This document shows positions 1-12,590 of a stretch of DNA of 64,000 bases, one piece after another; the stretch's first letter is position 1, and every line of letters begins with the position of its first letter. The translations under genes and the position numbers were made by a program. The DNA comes from Oxyura jamaicensis (taxonomy: Eukaryota; Chordata; Aves; Anseriformes; Anatidae): the NCBI RefSeq assembly GCF_011077185.1, contig NC_048926.1, positions 38,163,749-38,227,748 on the forward strand. Reading direction: 5' to 3'. Below the pieces are notes generated by a model. The model saw only the letters and a program-made list of their open reading frames with translations, had not been told where the DNA came from and ran no database searches.

Positions 1-101
1 AGAGAAGAGAAGAGAAGAGAAGAGAAGAGAAGAGAAGAGAAGAGAAGAGAAGAGAAGAGAAGAGAAGAGAAGAGAAGAGAAGAGAAGAGAAGAGAAGAGA
101 A
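1..101. repeat. (AGAGA)n pentanucleotide microsatellite, cut by window edge
   Basis: Twenty uninterrupted AGAGA units on the + strand. The array begins at the first base, so its true length is unknown. It is purine-only on +, a composition able to form triplex or other non-B DNA. It passes directly into an A-rich minisatellite. Confidence 0.97.
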
Positions 102-160
102 AAAGGAAAACAAAAGATAAAAAGGAAAACAAAAGATAAAAAGGAAAAGAAAAGAAAACT
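101..160. repeat. A-rich 19-bp tandem repeat, about 2.6 copies
   Basis: The unit reads roughly AAAAAGGAAAACAAAAGAT and occurs twice in full, then partly a third time before the sequence becomes ordinary. It probably derives from the neighbouring purine microsatellite by slippage and mutation. Confidence 0.85.
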
Positions 161-2130
161 TTACTTTCCTTTGTTAATTTCAATAACAGAAAAAAATTCC
201 TCTTGGAAAGTTCTTGTTTGAACATTATATTTCATCAGCTATTAGATAATGGATTGACTAATCTGCATTATTAAATGTAAAAAGCCAATTGTGAGTGAAC
301 AGTAGTCCTAAATGATAGAAATAGACAAAAATGATTAATCTATTGGTACTGAAATATTGTTCTGAATGTCCTTTGAAACAAATAAATAAACATTTCCTTC
401 TATCATTCATTCTTTAGTGAAAAATAAATACTGCTATAACAGAGATAAAGATGTAACAGAGCTTTTAGCAGCATACAGAAGTGCTAAAAATATGAAAAAT
501 ATTCAACTTCCAATATGTGGTATCTTTTCAGAATAAGAGACTCTTTGAGATTATGGCAGCAAACAGCATCATGAATAACTCATCATTGGTGGTGATATTT
601 TATTTATTATTTAATAGTCCTTTGGGTATTTCCAGTCTTGAACTGACTGAAAATGTCAATTCTATTCCTGTAGGAATGTATATCTTGTGTATCACATTGA
701 GTCAGAAACTTCATTCCATTGTCCATTTGTCCATTTCTATCTGTATTTCATAAAAAGTGTATTACACATCCACTTGTCTGGTGATAACATTTTTTTTGCA
801 TTGCTAGCAAAATTCCTCTTTCGGGTGTCAAAGTAAGTAGCTTTAGAAAAAGCAGTCAATCTTTGTGTTTTATTTCATACTCTAATAGCCTTACTAAAAC
901 AAAATGAAGACACTTATTTACAAATGGGATTCCAATTGAGCTGATTTTCACTAGATTTGATCATTCCCACTGTGGACTTGTTAGTGGTTGAAATACAGAG
1001 GATGGAAGAGAAGAAAGAATGCTTCTTTGCAGTGCCCTGCAAACCTACAAATAGTAATTGTATTAGTATTGTAATAGTATTTCCAGCTGGAATGAATCAA
1101 GAGGATGCCTCCATTTCTTAATCCTAACCCACTTCAGGTTAAAGTCATCCAGTTTCAGGCTTGGAAACATAATAAATTTATGTTATTATGTTATAAACAT
1201 AACATAATAAATTTATGTTATTAGAGACAAAGGGTACACCCAGTCAATGGGAGCATGATACCTGTATTGTGAGGGTGATGTGCCATCTCAGAGCACAAAA
1301 GCATTCACAGTCTTAATTGCTTTTTAAGTGGCAGAGCCCTGAAAACAGTTGGGTTTGTAACTGGGGATTTCAGGAACATCAGTCCTGCTCTTTGAATTCC
1401 TTGAACTTCACTGCAAATTTAGTTGTTTGAGTTTTAGACACCAGAAGCTGTATTTCAGATTTAAATGAAGAAACAGTTCTGACTACAGTGAAATTTAGGG
1501 GAATTCAAACCTTGATATTTACCAACTCAAAGTCATAGCAACAATATTGTCACAAAGATATTTGCAATCTGCTTCATACTATATCATTTCAATCTTTATA
1601 TCTGTCTATTATTATTTATTTTCTGCTTGATCTTGCTTCACAGATACTGTTGGGAAACATTTTAGTGTATTCTCTTTTACTGCTTATATTTAACCATAAA
1701 ATACCTTCATTCTTTACAACTCTCTTTCTCTGAATAACAAAAGCAACCATTATATCTATTAGTCAAAATTCAAAGTGCTTTCCTTACATTTTGTGAATAT
1801 ATTTTTAATTTCTTTTGTATGCTGAAGACTGAAGGACATTTCAAACCTTTTGAATATTTACAGAAAATCTTTTAGCTTGTATGTAAAGCATCAGAAAAAA
1901 AATATATATATATGCATTCTGTGGAAGGTGATTTGTAATTGCAGGGTATATGATTTTAGAGTGATGAAAATATTATTATTATTATTATTTTTCATGAAAG
2001 CTCAAATCAGGGGACTAAATGAAGACTTGAAATTTAGCACTTATTTAAGTGCTATTTCAAATTCAATTCACACCTTATTTTTTGTTTTTTTTTTTTTTTT
2101 TCTACCAGTTTTCATTTAATTGATGATATT
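161..2130. other. AT-rich unique DNA, no gene seen
   Basis: Stop codons are dense in all frames. The short open frames here (for example near 517-753) lack recognisable motifs. Apart from the 23-bp direct repeat at 1166-1223, I see no transposon similarity. Confidence 0.7.
1166..1223. repeat. 23-bp direct repeat with near-palindromic spacer
   Basis: A 23-bp AT-only block (AACATAATAAATTT then ATGTTATTA) appears at about 1166-1188 and again at 1201-1223. The sequence between and across the copies is nearly self-complementary (ATGTTAT...ATAACAT), so the segment could also fold as an AT cruciform. Confidence 0.85.
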
Positions 2131-2174
<44 letters not shown>

Positions 2175-2187
2175 TTATTTATTTATT
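2131..2187. repeat. (ATCT)n then (ATTT)n microsatellite
   Basis: About eleven ATCT units run into three or four ATTT/TTTA units. The same compound tetranucleotide, with the same order of subunits, occurs again at 21686-21739. Confidence 0.95.
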
Positions 2188-2268
2188 GTCTGCTTGTCAA
2201 ATGGTCTATCTATAAGCCCAACAGGACGGACCAATGAAGAAGCAGTTTCTACTGTCTACTCTCTACAA

Positions 2269-2296
<28 letters not shown>
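2269..2296. repeat. (AT)n dinucleotide repeat
   Basis: About twelve AT units, slightly interrupted at the distal end. Confidence 0.9.
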
Positions 2297-2299
<3 letters not shown>

Positions 2300-2978
2300 T
2301 TGCACCTTCATACTAATACATGCTATTGATTTATATGAAAACTGCATTATTACCCATATGTAAAAAAATACTTGGTGGTGCTGTTATCCATTTCCTAATC
2401 TTTATTTGCAGGACTAATTCTCTTTTTGGGCAATTGTATTCACCTCTATTGGATTACACATCATCTGCCAGCTATTTTCTCATTCTAGACTGTAAGTAAA
2501 TTGGGTTCCTCTGACTTTCTGCATTTTTTTTTTTTGCACATTCACATTCATGACATGTTATTCCACAAAACTTTGCTCTTTTTAGTTGCTGGGATTTTCT
2601 TGTTTTCCTTTAACTTAATATTTTTATTATTCATAGATGATTTCAAATCAAGATGCATGTCTGAATTCAAAGAAATTAAAGAATATTACTCTTGATGAAG
2701 AATCCCACAGTTGGAGGAGATCATTTTAAATAAAATTAATACCACTTACATAGTGTTTTATTTTCCTTTACTTAGAATTGCTAGTTATCTATAGTGATAG
2801 CTGCTCTCAACAAGATATTCTAGGTTATGCGAAGCACTGCAACAAGGCATAAAATAGACTTTGTGACATAATTGTCTTTCTGGAACTCTTTGAACTAAAT
2901 CTGAAATGAAATCATACTTGCACCACTTCGTACTTGCGTATTGCAATGTCTTATCATAAACACAAATCTCACATATAT

Positions 2979-2980
<2 letters not shown>

Positions 2981-3015
<35 letters not shown>
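2981..3015. repeat. Poly-T run, 35 nt
   Basis: An uninterrupted T run with no adjacent retroelement body or target duplication that I can see. Homopolymer length in assemblies is often unreliable. Confidence 0.95.
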
Positions 3016-4286
3016 CCCAGAACGATCTAAAGAACTAGAAACCTATCAGAAATTTCTTCTGGAAATGGAATATGAAGATGAGATCAGTCACATTTATGTC
3101 ATATATTGATCAATATTAAATGTAATCACACAAACATAATTTTAACAGAATAGCGCTCAATATTTTTCTTATTATGTTAAGGATGAGCTATTGCTCTCAT
3201 GAAAAAGCAATAATAAGTAGATTAGCAATGAGCTGTACTGCCAATTGATAAAGATCTTAATTTTCAAAATATGTATAAAAGTTTTCTTTCAGTAAGAAAA
3301 ATATTATTTTTCAAGATTACAAAAACAAAACTTTAAAACCAAGAAATATGAGTTGGAGCATTAAGCTACTTAGATCATATACACATTTCTTTGAATATGA
3401 TAAGAGTAACATTATTTTATGTAGGTCAGTGTACATTATCATGTGCTTGAGTATAAATTTTCTTATTTGTAAATACTGGGTTTCTTAATGATATTATATA
3501 TATATATTTATGAAGGGGAAGGGGAGTTACACATCCTTCAGAGATAAAAATGATCAATCATATTACCTTCAGCAGAGCAGGTTTAACATAAATATGCTTC
3601 AAATATGACCTTCAGATATTTATACCACATAAATATATATGCATTTGGGCCTGTAGGTGCATTGCCAATTTTAAGATACAGCCATGCCAGTCAGAAGTAC
3701 AATAAATGAATGAATGAATGAATAAATAAACAAACAAATATTTAGCAAAAGAAAGTACTCCTGATTAGTTATAGATATGTGCTATTAACAGAAGTATCTC
3801 AATATCCCTGTTTCATCCTTCTTTATTCTTCCTTCCTCTCAGCCCTAAGAACTGTAAAATCAAGAGGTCTCATCTTGCTTTTGTTATCATTTAAACTTGT
3901 TTTCCTTACAGTAATCTTTGTGTGCTTAAGAATGTATTGCTGTGTGGAAATGACTGCATTAATAGAGTAACATAGTGTAATTGCTTTGTCTATAATCTAA
4001 ATCATTAGTGAAAATAGTTTTCCTGTGTGCCAATTTTCCTACAGATTTGTGCCCTTTCTTCCTTCAGTCCCCTCTTTCTAGCATAGTGCTTCAATACTTT
4101 CCAGACTTCCATCTGCCAGTCCCAGTGATCAAGGCAGGTTACATGATGGGCAAGGCCAGAACTGTGTCTGTCTTGCCTGGATGGCCAGAAAGTAAAGTGA
4201 AAAACAAACGTGGATTTTCACTCAACTTTCTCTCAAGTAGTGGTATTTCTCTGCAAGTAGGGGTATTGCATTGATTTTCAGTGTGC
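3016..4286. other. AT-rich unique DNA
   Basis: No coding signature or recognisable transposon. It contains a short AATG/AATA/AAAC compound repeat at about 3703-3740 and a TA run near 3495-3508. Confidence 0.65.
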
Positions 4287-4287
4287 T

Positions 4288-4343
<56 letters not shown>
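4287..4343. repeat. (GA)n dinucleotide microsatellite
   Basis: About 28 GA units on +, with one AAA interruption near the start. The apparent serine-leucine protein on the opposite strand is only the translation of this repeat. Confidence 0.97.
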
Positions 4344-4347
<4 letters not shown>

Positions 4348-7300
4348 TTAACTTTAAGGCTTCTGCTCCTCTGTCAGTGTTAATTAGCTGGTAGATCAAA
4401 AAAGTCTAGGAATGGGAGAACTCACAGATGTGGAGAAAAACTGACAAGTAGTAAATTCCTCATATCTTAATCAAATTAAAGAAAAACTTGAAAACTATAT
4501 GACCTGTTTCTCTTCTCACTTTCATTGTATTAAATGGGAATCCATCTATCATTGCTTTCAGTCTGATAAAATTCCAAATGTCAGTGAGATAACAATTGAC
4601 TTTTTAACTTTAGTTCTTGACTCTAAGCCTGAAACTCATATTTTGACATTTGAACACTTCAGGTCTTAACAAATTTTCATAAGCTCTATGAGTGCAGAAT
4701 AATGTCAATGTTTTCTCTGCCTTGTAGATACATGTTATACCAACATGGCATAAAAGCTTGTATTGTTACACAAAATTCAAAGACAGCACTAATCCTGACA
4801 ACCCATTAGGACTACTAGAGCAGGCATAATAAGGCACTACGTAAAATATCAGCCTTATGATTTAAGCCTTTTGCAACCATTTGGTTTATGTTTCTCCTCA
4901 GAAATAATACTTAAAATACCAAAAGCCAAGAAAAAAACACACTCATTCATGGGAGGTATTTCTGGTAATTTAAAATGCATAACATGTCTGTAAGTACCAA
5001 TCCACACAAGTAACGGAATTAGAGAATTCTTAAGTTTTGAAATACTATTGAGCTACTCTTCATTTTCACAGGTGGTGTGTGTGTGTGTTTCTCCTTTGTT
5101 CATTCGTTTGTTCATTCGTTTGTTCCTTCCTTCCTTTATTATCTGTCTCTCTCCAAATCTCCACTACTCAGACAAGAAACTCTTGGCATTTTTCAAAAAT
5201 TTTGTATTCAAAAAAAGTATTGGGGGGATATATTTTTAATCATTATGAGTCAATCAGAATTAAAGGAAAAAATGTGAGGTTCATTGTATAAAAGTGATAT
5301 TTCTACTATTTTACAAAATTAAATGACTTCAAATGAGACTTCTGAAGCTTTTCAAGGCAAATAGTAACCATCTCAGAGTCTAAACATGGTGTTGAAAGCA
5401 TTTGCTTCTGATGTATAGGAAGAAGTAAAAAATTGTCTCCTTTTTTTTTTTTTTTTTTTTTCCACATGGCTCCCTCTAATCTCCACATCTGGACACAAAG
5501 TTTAGGTCACTTAGTCAAAGCTTTTTATGAAAAAAAAAAAATACATTCATCTCTAATTAAACTTCAAATCTATCTTCTCTCTTACATGGTGAATGAACCA
5601 ACACATCATTAATGTGTGTAAAAGGAAATAGCAGGAGGTATGCATATAACTACTTTCTCATCTGATCATGTTATTTACCTATTTTTTCTTTAAAATTTTA
5701 ATTTTAATGATAATTATGTTCCTTATCTTTATTTGTCTCTCTTTGATTGTCTTAGGCTCTAAGCACAAGCAAATATCTTCCTAGAGTACCAAGCAGTATA
5801 GTGCTATTATGAAGTGATTTTTACTGAGTGTGGAAAAAGGATTTTGGTACAGAGGAAACTAAAGTTCACACCCATGGGTCTGAATCAGTGTTGAGACGAA
5901 CTACTTTAATATCCAAAGCTCAAAAATATAGCTCTTTTTATTTTATTTTACTTATTTATTTTATGTTATACATCAAAATTTACTGTTGTGGCTGGAAATA
6001 AAATTCATAGTTTGCTCTCATATAATCATGTTAGCTAAAAAAGAGATCACTGTTACAACACGGTACCAAAAAGGCATATCTTGCACTCTATTAGACAGTG
6101 AGGAATGCATTTGTAGACACACACATTTACTGTACTAATTCAATGTCATCAAATCAACTGCCAATATTTAGTCAATATACTTTATGCAGTGAGAAACTTT
6201 TTCTTGGTGTTTCTGTAGAGATAACAAGGTTCTCAAGCTGTTAGCAGCTCTCTTTTTTGGTCAATTTAGCATAGGAGAAGTGTTTCCATTTCCTGTACAT
6301 ACATTCTAAGATCAAAAAATAAGCACGTTTATGTGCCAAATCTCAGCAAGCAGTTCTGAATTTGTTCTTCCACAGTTACAATAAATCCCAGCAGTTTCTA
6401 ACAGACTCAGTAATATATTGTGATGGCTGCTTCTCCAAATATTTTTTTCATGGCTAAATATTTACTTAACACCTTGCACAAGAAAAAGAGGAAAAAAATA
6501 AAAAAAAATCCCTGAACTTTCTGAAAATGTTTACGGTATCATTTGTCAGGTTTGTTGCCTTTATAACTCAAGTCCATTTACATGGAAAAACCCACTCTGT
6601 ACAACAAAAGTATAAAACAAAAGCTGGACCATTTGAGAGAGCTTTACAAAATAGGGTCAAAACCATAAATTAAAAATCTGCACTATGGCATGGAGATGAA
6701 TATACTGTACATGTCTTTTGCAGTGCCTCCAAAGTGGCTGGAACACCCTAGAATTAAACTACTAATTACCCACCAGCTAGGCAGCAGTCCTGCTTGAAAA
6801 CATCGATGAAAATTTATACCTTTTTTTTTTTTTTTTTTTTTCTTTACACAAGAAAGGATTAATTTCTGCTTTCTTCTTACCATGCACTTTCTGATCATCT
6901 ATTTGATCACATTTATAATAATATTTTCTCCATATTGTTACTTGATTTATTATTTGAATATTGGATTTGAATCGTTGTTTCTCTAACAAAAAACTGTCTT
7001 ATGTAGTCGTCTTGCCTATGTAGCAGAAGTGTTTAATTCTGGATATGTTTTTAAAATTATTTTATTTTTATTTATTTTTATTTTTGCTAATGTCCTGTCA
7101 TTAATAAAGGAATAAGGGTAGTTATACTAAAAATCTGTTACTATGCTTACTAAAATTGCTTTCACTTGAATGTGCATAAAACATAAATTTGTATTTCCAA
7201 AATCAAAAATCAAAGGAAATTCTCAATGAGAACTCCTTGGAGAGCTATTTGAAGCTGCTCCAGGAGTACCTAAGTCTGCTGCAGAAGTACTGTGTAAAGG

Positions 7301-9288
7301 GTGTCCCCATTTACATTCACAAACATCTGACTATGTTTTTTAACATTGGTGTCTGGACTGGAGTTCTACTTTGACTTGGATCTGTATGCTCCATACCTGA
7401 ATCTGGGTCATGCATGCAAGATTGCTGAAAGCCTTGATACCTGATAGACTATAGATATACAGCTATCTGTAATCACAGCAGAAAGTGAGCAGCAGATCTC
7501 TACTTTAGTGCTGCAAAAAGAATCTGGAAATATGACTTGTGAAACAGTCTTCCAAGGGACACAACAAAACTCAGGTACCGTGTAGGGAACCCTCTCATAC
7601 TGCAGTTTACATTACTTATTACTACAGCCTTATCTGCTGTATTATAAATGATCTATCCAGGTATTTTATGACAAAGAATATCAGAATTATTCTTCATTTG
7701 AATGGTAGATTGCATTACAAAAGATAAAGGCTGGAGGGGGAATCATGTTTGTCACTTATACAGTATTGTTCCGAGCCAAAGCTGAGTAAATAGAGCATTG
7801 GCTATGAGAACTTACCAAATTTGAAAGTTTCTAATTTTCCTTCTTCCAGTTTAAAAGGCAAAAGAAAATGTGATCCAAACCCAACAAATCCTGTCTAGGT
7901 CTGAGACTACTAGACCACAGAAGGAACTCTGAAGGTCACCTTTCCAAAACCTGGGATGTGTGTGGTGGGAAATATTTGTGTAAGGGACAGGATATTTCTT
8001 TCATCTTCATATAAAGGTCCTAAGCTGTGATGCTTAAAGAAAACAGGTATTTTTCATGAGCTGAGACTATGTGTTGTTACTCTTAACAAGATGATTTCCT
8101 CTATCAGGGAGAATCTCCAAACTCAAACAAATATCAATGAGTTCTGTAGTTAGAGTTTCTTGACTTCCTGGTCAGTCTGCCCTTCCTGTTTGATATCTCT
8201 AGTCCTTTCTGGTGTTCTCCATATTGGAGAACACTTTTTTTTTTTATTTTTTATTTGGTATTCTCCTTGTTAACCCATCAATAGTTCCAGATCTTCAGAG
8301 AGAGAAAGACATGGCTAAAAACTTAGGCAAAAAAGCATTAGAAAGTTTATGCTTATAGAATTGTTACGGAAAATGTTGCTGTCATATACTCCCTGAAACA
8401 TGATACCCTTGCCTGCAATGCTGATATTCTGTATTTACACTGGTGTGATGGAGATCAACTGGCCTGTTCTCTTTAGGCAAGGTATACAAACCAAGGCTTG
8501 AGAACACTGTTGTATAAACAGTTAAAATTGTTGTTGTAACACAGAGCCTTTAAATTAGGTATTCTAACAAAATACCTTTTCAGATAATGACATTTTCCTA
8601 CCTGAATTTCCCAGCTCATTTTAGCTTAGTATTCTATCCTTCCTCATTTCTTGTCTGAAGCTTTCTTACCAAGGCATTGCATGCTAGCAAAGGAGGAAGT
8701 CTGACCGCCTATATAGTTTTTCTAGGATGGCTAGATGGATGGAAGATTTTATTTTAATAAATCTATTCATCTTTAATCTTTAAAAAGACTTTCTTATAAG
8801 GATTTCTTCAGGCTAAGTATAATTTTCTCTTTACAGTCTTCTATTGCAAGTTTTTTCATGGACCCATCACTCTCCACTTTACTCCTTTTATAGGTTCTCT
8901 GTGCCACTGGCTGCAGTTATCAAGTTCAGAGCAAATGGTTCCCTTTTAAGTCAAATCCAATGTTACTTAATGAACTAGTTGGCATCAAGGCATGCAAAGA
9001 ACATCACAGCTGCTTGACCTGTCCAGATAACCTGTATTTCATTCCCGTTTTATACTTAGCCTCAAGAACAAAGCTGGTAGGAGTGAGTACAAAGGTCATA
9101 GCCTTCCTGCCAAGGTCTCCCTCATTACTTTCCTGTTGTCATCCTATGCCACCACATTTGTTTAGGTGTTTGTTTCAAGGATGCCAACAACTAGCTTTTG
9201 TTTGGCAAATATCAATATTTCACTCTCTTACAACAGAGAAATACTTTGAACACCCCCAAAACAGACCTCTTTCCTTTTTCCCTTTTAC
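4344..9288. other. AT-rich unique DNA with homopolymer and GT/TTCG simple repeats
   Basis: No intact gene found. It contains a (GT)n run at 5074-5089, a short TTCATTCGTTTG tandem at about 5098-5126, and T21 runs at 5441-5461 and 6821-6841. A block at about 7190-7600 is less AT-rich and has an open frame (7189-7374) without a family motif. I could not connect it to any gene. Confidence 0.6.
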
Positions 9289-10404
9289 AGAATCACAGAA
9301 TCACAGAATAGTCTAGGTTGGAAGAGACCTTCAAGATCACCGAGTCCAACCTCTGACCTAACACTAACAAGTCCTCCACTAAACCATATCCCTAAGCTCT
9401 ACATCTAAACGTCTTTTAAAGACCTCCAGGGATGGTGACTCAACAACTTCCCTGGGCAGCCTATTCCAGTGCCTAACAACCCTTTGAGGAAAGAAGTTCT
9501 TCCTAATATCCAACCTAAACCTCCCCTGGTGCAACTTTAGCCTATTCCCCCTCGTCCTGTCACCAGGCACGTGGGAGAATAGACCAACCCCCACCTCGCT
9601 ACAGCCTCCCTCAGGTACCTGTAGAGTGCAATAAGGCCACCCCTGAACCTCCTCTTCTCCAGGCTAAACAGTCCCAGCTCCCTCAGCTGCTCCTCGTAAG
9701 CCTTGTTCTCCAGACCCTTCACCAGCTTCGTAGCCCTTCTCTGGACTCGCTCGAGCACCTCCATGTTCTTCTTGTAGTGAGGGGCCCAAAACTGAACACA
9801 GTACTCGAGGTGCGGCCTCACCAGAGCCGAGTACAGGAGGACAATCACTTCCCTGGACCTGCTGGCCACGCTGTTTCTTATGCAAGCCAGGATGCTGCTG
9901 GCCTTCTTGACTGCCTGAGCACACTGCTGGCTCATATTCAGCCAACTATCAACCACTACTCTCAGGTCCCTCTCTGCCAGGCAGCTTTCTAACCACACAT
10001 CTCCCAGCCTGTAGCTCTGTTGGGGTTGTTGGACCCCAGGTGCAGGACCCGGCACTTGGCCTTGCTGAACTTCATACCGTTGGCCTCGGCCCATCGGTCC
10101 AGCCTATCCAGATCCTTCTGCAGAGCCTTCCTACCCTCGAGCAGATCGACACACGCACCTAACTTGGTGTCGTCTGTAAACTTGCTGAGGGCGCACTCTA
10201 TCCCCTCGTCCAGATCATCGATGAAGATGTTAAAGAGGACTGGTCCCAGTACCGAGCCCTGGGGGACTCCACTAGTGACTGGCCTCCAACTGGATTTGAC
10301 TCCATTCACCCAACTCTCTGGGCCCGGCCATCCAGCCAGCTCTTAACCCAACGAAGTGTGCGCCAGTCCAAGCCATGAGCAGCCAGTTTCCTGAGGAGAA
10401 TGCT
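9289..10404 (-). mobile_element. CR1 LINE, 5'-truncated, least decayed copy in the window
   Basis: A non-LTR retrotransposon of the CR1 family. Its 3' end is at 9289, where the tail reads AGAATCACAGAATCAC on +, the complement of ATTCTGTG units. Going upstream, the body carries the 3' UTR, the end of ORF2, and the reverse-transcriptase palm with motifs B and C. Homology stops at about 10404, before RT motif A and the endonuclease, so the copy is 5'-truncated as most CR1 copies are. It is noticeably GC-richer than the flanks. CR1 does not leave clear target duplications and I see none. Confidence 0.95.
9379..10309 (-). pseudogene. CR1 ORF2 fragment: RT motifs B-C and C-terminus, two frameshifts
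   Basis: Three overlapping open segments on the minus strand (10309-9989, 10094-9537, 9594-9379) together cover the RT palm and the C-terminal region of CR1 ORF2. In the first, SGVPQGSVLGP at residues 13-23 is RT motif B and KFTDDTKLG around 43-51 is motif C, with the two catalytic aspartates kept. The frame shifts near 10020 and again near 9600. The middle segment has the typical CR1 stretches LNMSQQCAQ, RPHLEYCVQFWAPHY and RRATKLVKG. The last ends RRLDVELRDMV before a stop. Few other stops are present, so decay is modest. The protein is not functional because motif A and the endonuclease are missing. Confidence 0.92.
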
Positions 10405-11747
10405 TTAGTCAGACATAACCTATGCCTCCTCCCCACAGCAGCTCTCAAGCACAGGAAAACAAATTCAAAAGCCTCAAGTATCCTGTATGAACTTTATCTG
10501 ACCATCAACAACTGGCATTGCTTCTCCATTCTGAAATAAATCAATTCTCCATGGTGACTTGACTAAAATGCATTTGCCTGTCCTGTCAATTATACATTTC
10601 TTTTGGCACTTAAAGTCAGATACCAATCCTAGAGCATGAGGTTACTCTACTGATGCTGTTGAGTCATATTAATAAAACTCATGGCAGAGATTTCGGTAAA
10701 AAACTTTCCATTGATCTATGTTCATCAGCAGGGGAGAAATAACAGGAACAATACCATCTTGCTGAACTTTGAAGGGATACAGACACAGTATTCTGTGTAA
10801 CAGTTTTGTGCCGTTGAGTAGCTCTCCATCACACATGATACTTTGTAGAATTCCTAAGCACTACATTATGTTTCTGTTTTGATCTTTTTATTTTTTATTT
10901 TTTTTAATATATATATATATTTTCCACAAAATCAGACATATTGTAAATGTGACTTGTCCTTATATTTTGTATGGGGCATATAACACTTCAAGGTCACCTG
11001 CTGGCCCTTGCTGGAACAGACAAAAAAAAAAAAAAAAAAAATTAAAAAAAAAAAAAACGAAGAGCTGCAGAGAATTACAACAGAATGAAGAAAAATAGTG
11101 CAGTGAACCTGTACAACAAACTAGTGACGTAAGTTGGAATTGATGCTGTCACCACAAAGTTACTGTACAACTTCATGCTGTAGGACACATCAACAGCATA
11201 GTTTCTGTGGTTAGATTATGACTGTGTGGTCACCGGCAGTATTAAATACATAAACATATTTCTGAGAACAATTGCAAATTGACTTATTCTTTCACTGGTT
11301 GCAATGTTTTTTTGCATTTATACAGGAACTAACTAAATAAATAAACCCCCTTTTTAATACTTCTGAAAGGAGAAATATTATAAACTTAATATTAATTAAA
11401 TAACATAACTTAAAGAGACCAAAGAATCTAATTTCTTTCGTTTCTCCATCATCAACATAGGTTTTATTTAACTCTCTGCAGCGTACACCACTAAGTTATA
11501 AATGTGCTTTTATTAATAGAAGTTACATGTTTCTTATGCTTATCTGACAGGCATTATTTCTGTTACTTTGCATGGAAGATTATGACTTATTAGATAGGTC
11601 CAGAAAATTTAGATAGTCCAGAAATTTTCAGTACCCAGGGCAAATCCAAGTATGTCTTAAATATTTGCTACAGAGAAACAAAGGGAAAATTAAGGTGTTT
11701 CTATATTAAAGTACTTAATAAAAAAATCTCATGTCTCTTAACCCCAG
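10405..11747. other. AT-rich unique DNA
   Basis: No gene found. It contains a (TA)n stretch at about 10905-10920, an A20 run at 11022-11041 and a following A14 run. Confidence 0.6.
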
Positions 11748-12590
11748 GAGCCTAGAACAGCTAAGGTTGGAAGGGACCTTTGGAGATCTTGTGGTCTAAC
11801 CCCTCTTCTCAGGCTGGGACACTTAGAACAGGTTGCCCAGGAACATGTCCAAGTTGCTTTTGCAGATGTCCATGGAGGTGGAATCGACAACCTCTCCAGG
11901 CAACCTGTGCTAGTGCATTGTCACCCATACATTAAAGAAGTGCTTTCATATGTCAGAACCTCTTGTGTTCTAAATTTATGCTCTTTGCCTCTTGTTCTGT
12001 CACTGGATACCACTGAGAAGAGCCTGGCTCTGTCCTCATTGCACCCTTTCTTCCTGTATTTATATTTATACCATGGTCACCATGATCATTCAAAGGTTAT
12101 TGACAGTGACCTCACAATAACCTCTGCTAGCTCCCTCAGCACTTGTGGATGCATTCAGCTAGGGGCAATGGACTATGTCTATTATAAATGTCTAGTTTTG
12201 CTAAATGTCTAGTTTTGCTTATGTATTCCCTGATCTGATCTTTGACCAAGAGTATGTCTTTCTTGCTCCAGATTTTCCACCTGTTGTCTGGGACCATGGA
12301 TTCCAGAAGGCTGGTTTTGCTGGTAAAGACTGATGAAAAGAAGGCATTCAGTACCTTGGTATTTCCATTCTCTTGTGTAACCAGGTCTCCTGTTTCATTG
12401 AGCTTTGGGCCCACAATTTTCCAAGCCTTTCTTTTGTAACCACTATAATTGTAGTGTTTTGACACTTGTTGTGTTTTGACATCCTCCTTGTTGTGTTTTG
12501 ACATCCCTGGTCAGATTCAATTTAATTTGGACTTTAGCTTTCCTAACGTCATCCCTGTGTGTTTGGGCAATCCCACATTGATTCTTTTGT
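11748..12590 (-). mobile_element. CR1 LINE, old copy lacking the RT core
   Basis: The lower part (11748 to about 12070) matches the 3' UTR and C-terminus of CR1: AGGTTGGAAGGGACC, then GTTGCCCAGGAACATGTCCA and CTCTTGTTCTGTCACTGGA. The upper part (about 12075-12590) matches the ORF2 linker before the RT. The two are adjacent, although in a full element more than 1 kb of RT sequence lies between them. Either one element lost its RT core, or two fragments became joined. No 8-bp tail repeat is clear at 11748, which fits an older copy. Confidence 0.85.
12136..12504 (-). pseudogene. CR1 ORF2 linker region (between endonuclease and RT)
   Basis: A 122-residue open segment on the minus strand contains GPKLNETGDLVTQ and LNAFFSSVFTSK, conserved in the CR1 ORF2 linker just upstream of the RT. 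Reading upstream past 12504, the frame continues with HRDDVRKAKVQIKLNLTRD, also linker sequence, but interrupted. Downstream, CR1 similarity continues in another frame until about 12075 and then breaks off. It is a relic with no function of its own. Confidence 0.85.

Noticed and set aside
4139..4399. Serine-leucine-rich protein on minus
   Set aside because: It is a translation of the (GA)n repeat at 4287-4343 plus random flanks.
7189..7727. Possible gene relic in a less AT-rich block
   Set aside because: The frame at 7189-7374 has a helical-looking leucine-rich stretch but no recognised motif, and later frames do not continue it. Too weak to call.
8960..9316. 118-codon frame, the longest outside CR1
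   Set aside because: It ends inside the CR1 tail (SQNHRIV comes from the tail repeat), has no motif, and no splice or promoter context.
9777..10346. Plus-strand frames opposite the CR1 ORF2
   Set aside because: The minus-strand frames carry real CR1 motifs; the + strand frames are shadows of GC-rich CR1 sequence.
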